DNA of 56,920 bases from Afipia sp. 64-13 (lineage in GTDB: Bacteria; Pseudomonadota; Alphaproteobacteria; Rhizobiales; Xanthobacteraceae): NCBI GenBank assembly GCA_001897755.1, contig MKUJ01000009.1, positions 5,670 through 62,589 of the forward strand, written 5' to 3'. The translations under genes and the position numbers were made by a program. Within the stretch, counting starts at the first letter, position 1; each line of letters opens with the position of its first letter. The notes below the pieces were generated by a model. That model had not been told where the DNA came from, made no database searches, and saw only the letters and a list, made by a program, of their open reading frames with translations. This document shows, piece by piece, positions 52,389 to 56,920 of the stretch.

Positions 52389-52987
52389 GTCGGCGCGCCT
52401 GTGTTTCGCGGCCTTTGGCACCGGATTTTCGCCCATCGCCTCCACGCGGCGGGCCGCAGGTCGAGCGCCGGGATGGCGCGGGGATGGACAGGATCTTGCC
52501 CTGCTCCTCCCGTCTCCGCGATCGCCACGAAACGACGCCGGATCGCGCGATCAGCCGGTCTCAAGATCGCCGAGACGAACAGCGGCACGATGCCGTCCGG
52601 ACGCGGCCGCCGACGATCGCTTCGATCGGGGACGTGACGGTTGACAGGAACGTGATGTCGCAGCTTCGGCCGACCGCGCGGCCGCCTGAAAAATGCGCGG
52701 TCCGGGGACCTGATTTAATTTAATTAAACCATCGACTTCCCGGCCAACCCATAAATTGGTGCCTCACCATTAATCAGACGCCCGTAACCGCATACCCCGA
52801 AAAGCTGACTCTCGCAGCGCGCGAATACCGCCCTATCCTGCGCCGTTCCGTCACGCGGCACGGCCGTCGCGAGCGCGGATGCGAGCTCCGCAGAGCCATT
52901 CCCTGCGAGGTTCAAAGCTCGATCGAGGCAGTCTCCGTGAGGACGGTGAAACGCCCGCTCTGGATTGGCAATCGACGGGAGTTGCAA
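52389..52987. other. Gene-poor stretch, no supported feature
   Basis: About 600 bp in which several overlapping frames of 75-125 codons exist on both strands, but none has a good ribosome site, a recognisable motif or family-like composition. The sequence is rich in CG-type arginine codons in every frame, as expected of non-coding GC-rich DNA. An AT-rich cluster of three overlapping TTAA tetramers lies at 52714-52728. I see nothing else in it. Confidence 0.5.
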
Positions 52988-53173
52988 ATGGCACTCAAAA
53001 GATTCAACCGACCGATACTGATAAAGTTAAATGATATTATCACAATGGGGACCGAGATTTCGGACCGAAGTCTCGCCGATCAGTATGCGACGCTGTGCCA
53101 CCTGCGAAAAGCGGTCCGGAGAGCCGAAGTCCAGGCCGTCAAACGCGCTAGAAGAGATTCCCGGCCGCAATGA
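52988..53173 (+). CDS. Small basic hypothetical protein
   Basis: A 61-residue frame starting MALKRFNRPILIKLNDI, preceded by GGGAG exactly 6 nt before the ATG, the best ribosome site in this gene-poor stretch. The product is basic (many Arg/Lys in the C-terminal half, KAVRRAEVQAVKRARR), soluble and probably helical. It resembles small DNA- or RNA-associated proteins only in composition. No family is recognised. A longer frame from 52937 has no better start. The 289 bp that follow, to the next gene, hold nothing I can support. Confidence 0.5.
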   Translation: MALKRFNRPILIKLNDIITMGTEISDRSLADQYATLCHLRKAVRRAEVQAVKRARRDSRPQ

Positions 53174-53462
53174 GCCCGCCATTAAGACGGGATTTTTCCG
53201 TCTGCCGATGATGATAACAAGAAGCGCGACATAGGTGAGCGCAACGATTTCGCTGCATGCCCCACGGCGCGTCAGATCAGGCCGGAATTTGAGTTGAACC
53301 AACAAACCGACTTCCGCGCTCGCGCGACCTTCGCGATCGTGCGACTTTGCTGCGATTTTCATAGGCTTCGCGCAATATGCTACGAACAGGCGAGAATGCG
53401 CACGCTTGCGCATGGGCGCGTTCATGCCGGCCGCTCGCGACCCGCGACCCGAACCTGCGGCC

Positions 53463-53837
53463 TCACCATTTGAGATCGGAAAACCGGGTCAGAAGGGCCG
53501 CCCTGATGAACTTGAGATGGGCGATATTGCCCGTGAGTTCATCGAGCCTGCGCCGCCCCTTCTGAATTTCCGCTTCGCACTGATCCAGCAGGCGGGTGTC
53601 AGCGTCATCCCGCGTGAGATATTCGTCCGGCGCATTGCCTGACAGCGCCACCGCGCGCGTCACCGCGCTATCCAGCCTGCGCACGAGGCCCGCACGCTCC
53701 GTGCGGGCCGACTCCAACGAGCGCTCGACCATCCGGGCAATCGATGCCACGCGCGCGCGATCATTTTCCGCATCCCGCTCAATCGAGCGCGCATTGAAGA
53801 ATTGATCGGCTCTGGCTCGAAGAAAGAAGTGGAACAT
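53463..53837 (-). CDS. Hypothetical helical protein
   Basis: A 124-residue protein, MFHFFLRARADQFFNARSI at the start, then mostly amphipathic helix rich in Arg, Glu, Asp and Ala (DRARVASIARMVERSLESARTE, LDQCEAEIQKGRRRLDEL), with coiled-coil-like spacing. There is no signal peptide or membrane segment. A GGAGG box lies about 8 nt upstream of the ATG at 53837, which decides against the longer frame from 53861. It is flanked by gene-poor sequence on both sides, with an AT-rich block just upstream that may hold its promoter. Function unknown. Confidence 0.65.
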   Translation of the reverse strand: MFHFFLRARADQFFNARSIERDAENDRARVASIARMVERSLESARTERAGLVRRLDSAVTRAVALSGNAPDEYLTRDDADTRLLDQCEAEIQKGRRRLDELTGNIAHLKFIRAALLTRFSDLKW

Positions 53838-53929
53838 GCGCCAGCCTCCACTCAGGGACATCGGCTATGCATCACGGCACCGGGACCGCGCGCGGCGGCG
53901 CGCCGTCCCTGCTCATTTCTATTTCGACC

Positions 53930-53990
53930 GCGAAATTAAATAATTGTTACGGCGATTTAAATTAACCATTTAATTTGATTAAATTCAAGC
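53930..53990. promoter_or_regulatory. AT-rich block with repeated TTAA/ATTTAA motifs
   Basis: About 60 bp of strongly AT-rich DNA in a GC-rich background, with TTAA at 53957, 53962, 53970 and 53979 (spacings 1, 4 and 5 nt, so not a CtrA box). It lies about 95 bp upstream of the start of the minus-strand gene at 53463-53837 and resembles, in composition only, the AT-rich targets of MucR/Ros-type or H-NS-like silencers. Confidence 0.35.
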
Positions 53991-54096
53991 GACATCGTTC
54001 ATTCCGCCGATGTGCCGGCCGGTCGGTGCGTGCCCGGTTTCCCCGGACGGATCGGCGCCGATCCGCGGGCCGAGGGCGCGCGATGCCGGTGTCCCG

Positions 54097-54429
54097 TCAA
54101 CCCCTCAGACGATTAAGCCCCTGAGCGACGAGAATGCCGGCGACCCCTCCCGCCAGCTTGACGAGCAGGTCGGAAAGCCGGCCGTGGCGCTCGGGCGTGA
54201 TCAACTGGGCCAGTTCGAGAACGCAGGCGCTGCACAGCACGAGAGCGACGACGAGAGCTCGCCGCCTCGGATAGGCCAGCCCGAAAAACAAGCCGGTCAG
54301 CGCGAACGCGGTCATGCGTTCAAGGCCCGCTGGCGCAACCTGAGGCCGCAGCCCGGCCGGCGACAATGTGGCGAAAACGATAAAGGCGAGACTGAGCCAG
54401 GCTGCTATGGCGAAGATCTTGCGCAACAT
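54097..54429 (-). CDS. VanZ-like small membrane protein
   Basis: A 110-residue protein with four hydrophobic segments spread over its length. The pattern is a conserved L-S-P (ATLSPAGLRP) after helix 1, an Glu-x-x-Q motif (LELAQLITPERHGRLSDLLVKLAGGVAG) before the last helix, and Gly-rich ends. This is the VanZ/VanZ-like family; in other bacteria members occur near cell-wall and polysaccharide genes, and their biochemical role is not established. It is a stand-alone gene here, with weak ribosome-site evidence for the ATG at 54429. The 267 bp between it and the phosphatase gene form a divergent promoter region in which I see no clear motif. Confidence 0.75.
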   Translation of the reverse strand: MLRKIFAIAAWLSLAFIVFATLSPAGLRPQVAPAGLERMTAFALTGLFFGLAYPRRRALVVALVLCSACVLELAQLITPERHGRLSDLLVKLAGGVAGILVAQGLNRLRG

Positions 54430-54696
54430 GCATCACAGCCGGCTTTGAACTTCAAAAACAACATCGCGATCCCGCATAAAGTCTACGTGGCTCCCGCCTT
54501 GCGGGGCAAGTCGCAATGTCGCGCGTTGGCTGTCAGCCGCAAAATGATATGGTCGGCCTGCGTGGAATTCCAACGACGACCACAGCTGCCGGAGCGAACA
54601 ATGGCGCGGGCCGCAGCCGGTCTTCGTGCGGGCGGCACCGGAGGTTCAATCCGCCGGCGTTGGCGGTTGCCTTGAAATAGAGCCGGGTTCGAGATC

Positions 54697-55614
54697 GTGT
54701 GGAAACTCCCCTCTCTGCAAAGCGACCGACAACGCCCGCAAGTGCCGGAGGGAGTTCGCGTCTATGCCGTCGGCGACATCCATGGCCGGGCCGATCTTCT
54801 GGCGCCGGTACTCCTGCAAATCGAGATCGACATCGCGCTTCATCCGGTGCGCCGGCCGCTTGTGGTTTTCCTCGGCGACTACATCGACCGCGGTCCGGAC
54901 TCGAAGGAGGTGCTCGATCTTCTGATCGCCGCCGGCCACGCGGCGGAGACGGTTTTTCTCAAAGGCAATCACGAGACGTTCCTGCTCGATTTTCTCAAGG
55001 ACCCCACGCTGCTCGAGCGCTGGCGGCAATTTGGCGGTCTGGAGACCCTCGTCTCCTACGGACTCCAGCCGCCGATCCATCCCTCGCTGGATGACCGGAT
55101 CGCGCTTGCGCGCACTCTTGCCGGTGCCCTGCCGCCCTCCCACCGCCGGTTTCTCGAAGACCTCAAGACCACGTTCGTGTGCGGAGATTTTCTTTTCGTC
55201 CATGCCGGACTGCGCCCGCTGGTTCCGATCGAGCAGCAGGCGGAAGAGGATCTGCTCTGGATCCGCGACGACTTTCTGCATTGGGACAAGGCGTTCGACA
55301 AAGTCGTCGTCCACGGACACACGCCCGTCCTCGAGCCGGACATCCGGTTCAACCGGATCAATATCGACACCGGAGCCTTTGCCACCGGCCGGCTGAGCTG
55401 TTTGACGATCGAGGCCGCCGAGATCGGGGTGCTTGCCGACGCGCGGCACTGGCTCGGCGCATTGCCGGATATCGCGGCAGCGCCCGGCGAGCCGCTGCAA
55501 GACCCGCAGACCATCGCCGCCATCCACGCCAGACGGCTCAAGGAGAACCCGCGCCTTTATGATGCGAATACGCTGGCGCGGCTTGATCCGCGGCAATGCC
55601 CCGCGCCGTCCTGA
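54697..55614 (+). CDS. PPP-type metallophosphoesterase (serine/threonine protein phosphatase-like)
   Basis: A 305-residue calcineurin-like phosphatase of the PPP (bacterial protein phosphatase) group. All metal motifs are present: GDIHGR (Asp27, His29), GDYIDRGPDS (Asp61), GNHE (Asn91, His92), HAG near residue 170, and VHGHT near 207. The DYIDRG spacing is that of PrpE/lambda-phosphatase-like enzymes, which dephosphorylate proteins or diadenosine tetraphosphate. The start codon is GTG 54697; no ATG precedes the first motif closely. It is convergent with the secretion adaptor gene at 55664, 49 bp away. The C-terminal 80 or so residues lie beyond the phosphatase core and are not recognised. Confidence 0.88.
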   Translation: MWKLPSLQSDRQRPQVPEGVRVYAVGDIHGRADLLAPVLLQIEIDIALHPVRRPLVVFLGDYIDRGPDSKEVLDLLIAAGHAAETVFLKGNHETFLLDFLKDPTLLERWRQFGGLETLVSYGLQPPIHPSLDDRIALARTLAGALPPSHRRFLEDLKTTFVCGDFLFVHAGLRPLVPIEQQAEEDLLWIRDDFLHWDKAFDKVVVHGHTPVLEPDIRFNRINIDTGAFATGRLSCLTIEAAEIGVLADARHWLGALPDIAAAPGEPLQDPQTIAAIHARRLKENPRLYDANTLARLDPRQCPAPS

Positions 55615-55663
55615 TTGTTGCGCGCGCGCCGATCGCCGACCGACGATCGCGCCGGATCGCCTG

Positions 55664-56920
55664 CTATTTTTCCTTGAAGGCGCGCGCGGCCTGATCGCGC
55701 AGAGGCTTCATCAGATAGGACAGCGCCGTTCGGCTGCCCATCTGGATAAAGGCGTCCGCCGGCATGCCGGGAATGAGCTTGACGTCACCCAGACGCTCGA
55801 TCTCCTTCGGCTTCAGCGCAATGCGGGTCAAGTAATAGCTTCCCCCGGTGCGCTGGTCCTGGGTGAGATCCGGTGACACCATGCTGACCTCGCCCGCGAT
55901 TTCGGGCGTCACGCGCTGGTTGAACGCCGACAGACGCAGGATCACCGACTGTCCGACATGGACATGATCGATATCCTGCGGCATGAGCTTGGCCTCCACC
56001 GCCAGCGTATCGGTATCCGGCACGATCAGCATGATCTGCTCGCCCGGCGAGATCACGCCGCCGACGGTATGCACCGAGAGCTGGTGGACCACGCCGTTCT
56101 GCGGCGCGCGGATATCGATGCGCTGCAACTGATCGACCGCGGCGACCTTGCGCTCGGCCATCTCCGAAATCTTCGAGCGCACCTCGACCAGATCCTTGCC
56201 GACCTCGCTGCGCAGATCCTGATCGACCTGGATGATCTGAAGCTGGATCTCGGCCGTCTTGCCCTTGGCCTGGGCGATCATGCCGGACAACTGGCTGCGC
56301 TCGCCCTCGATGCGGGCCGTGTCGCGCTCGAGCGCCGTCAGGCGGCTGATCGGCACGAGATTCTTCTGCCAGAGGGTCTGCACGCCCTCGAGCTCGCGCT
56401 GGACGAACTCGACTTCCTTCTTCTTGGCGTCGAGCTGACCCTGATAACCTTTGATCTCCTCCTGCAACTGCACGCTGCGCTCCTTGAGCTGCGACTTCTG
56501 CCCTTCGCGCGCCTGCCGGCGCAGGTCGAACAGATTCCGCTCCGCCGTGATGGCGCGCGCGGCGCCGGTGGCCGGATCGCGGGCACGCTCCAGCAGGGAC
56601 GCCGGAAACGCGATGTCCTGCATATTGTCGCGTTCGGATTCAAGGCGCGCCTGACGGGCCAGCAACTCGTCGACGCTCTTGGTGATGATCGACGCCGCCG
56701 CCTTGGTCTGGGTTTCGTCGAGACGAAGCAGAATGTCGCCCGCGCGCACCCGGGCGCCGTCGCGCACGCGCAACTCGCTGACCACACCGCCGGTCGGGTG
56801 CTGCACCTTCTTGACGCTGGAATCGACCACCAGAACGCCCGGCGCCACCACGGCGCTCGAAATCTCGGCGGTCGTCGCCCAGCCGCCGATTCCGAACGTC
56901 ACCAGCACGACGAGAATCAT
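55664..56920 (-). CDS. Type I secretion membrane-fusion (HlyD/PrsE-family) adaptor, 5' end missing
   Basis: The C-terminal 418 residues of an HlyD-family periplasmic adaptor; the gene continues past the right edge, so the first residues are not in the window. What is seen: the end of the membrane anchor (ILVVLVTFGIGGWATTA), a lipoyl half (GVLVVDSSVKKVQHPTGGVV), a long coiled-coil hairpin (about 75-265), the second lipoyl half (IDIRAPQNGVVHQL), and the C-terminal beta-domain ending YLMKPLRDQAARAFKEK, the typical end of PrtE/PrsE-type adaptors. It links an ABC exporter of the PrtD/PrsD type to an outer-membrane TolC-like channel to export RTX-type proteins. The partner ATPase should lie just upstream, outside the window. 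Confidence 0.92.
   Translation of the reverse strand: MILVVLVTFGIGGWATTAEISSAVVAPGVLVVDSSVKKVQHPTGGVVSELRVRDGARVRAGDILLRLDETQTKAAASIITKSVDELLARQARLESERDNMQDIAFPASLLERARDPATGAARAITAERNLFDLRRQAREGQKSQLKERSVQLQEEIKGYQGQLDAKKKEVEFVQRELEGVQTLWQKNLVPISRLTALERDTARIEGERSQLSGMIAQAKGKTAEIQLQIIQVDQDLRSEVGKDLVEVRSKISEMAERKVAAVDQLQRIDIRAPQNGVVHQLSVHTVGGVISPGEQIMLIVPDTDTLAVEAKLMPQDIDHVHVGQSVILRLSAFNQRVTPEIAGEVSMVSPDLTQDQRTGGSYYLTRIALKPKEIERLGDVKLIPGMPADAFIQMGSRTALSYLMKPLRDQAARAFKEK

Overview
The window is a GC-rich, densely coded chromosomal segment from an alphaproteobacterium of the Bradyrhizobium/Rhodopseudomonas/Afipia/Nitrobacter group (Nitrobacteraceae, Hyphomicrobiales). The assignment rests on three things seen here: a giant apolipoprotein-like coiled-coil protein of the GPR/RgsE type found in polar-growing Hyphomicrobiales, a gnnA/gnnB-like pair that fits the diaminoglucose lipid A of this group, and intergenic palindromes of a type I associate with Bradyrhizobium relatives. 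No tRNA, rRNA, CRISPR array, phage or transposase gene was recognised.

Left part (about 0.1-22.4 kb): a secreted SGNH-type hydrolase; a small Ser/Gly/Pro-rich protein; a thioredoxin-reductase-like ferredoxin reductase with a nearby [2Fe-2S] ferredoxin; an Hpt phosphotransfer protein divergent from a 1612-residue GPR-like membrane coiled-coil protein, with a textbook CtrA box between them; an mlaE-mlaF-mlaD-glk run (lipid transport plus glucokinase); a DgcA-type epimerase, an MFS carrier and a conserved hypothetical; then an envelope and metabolism block (threonine dehydratase, GT4 glycosyltransferase coupled to an LpxH-like hydrolase, PmtA-like methyltransferase, ThiD, a stand-alone AsnC-type domain).

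Middle (22.4-46 kb): two c-type cytochromes, MurJ, and then a long surface-polysaccharide locus. It supplies UDP-diaminoglucose (gnnB/gnnA), GDP-mannose (manC, gmd), UDP-galacturonate (epimerase) and a membrane nucleotide-sugar dehydratase. It also holds a possible lipid-linked sugar module (methyltransferase-GT2 fusion, LPG-synthase-like membrane protein, two GT-C-like proteins), a solitary LptF-like permease, and genes for all four enzymes of the ADP-heptose route plus a heptosyltransferase (hldE, hldD, waaF, gmhA, gmhB). Together these read as a lipid A/core/O-chain assembly region.

Right part (46-56.9 kb): a membrane GGDEF protein, two different ketopantoate-reductase-family genes around an ABC-F ATPase, and a striking concentration of palindromic repeats in the gaps (46.04-46.15, 47.6-48.0, 50.76-51.18 kb). 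A gene-poor stretch flanked by AT-rich blocks (52.4-54.0 kb) precedes a VanZ-like protein, a PPP-type phosphatase and the 3' part of a type I secretion adaptor gene that runs off the window.

The most noteworthy items are the GPR-like gene with its 24 gapless hendecads and CtrA box, and the modular palindromic elements in which one terminal-repeat chassis carries different central hairpins.
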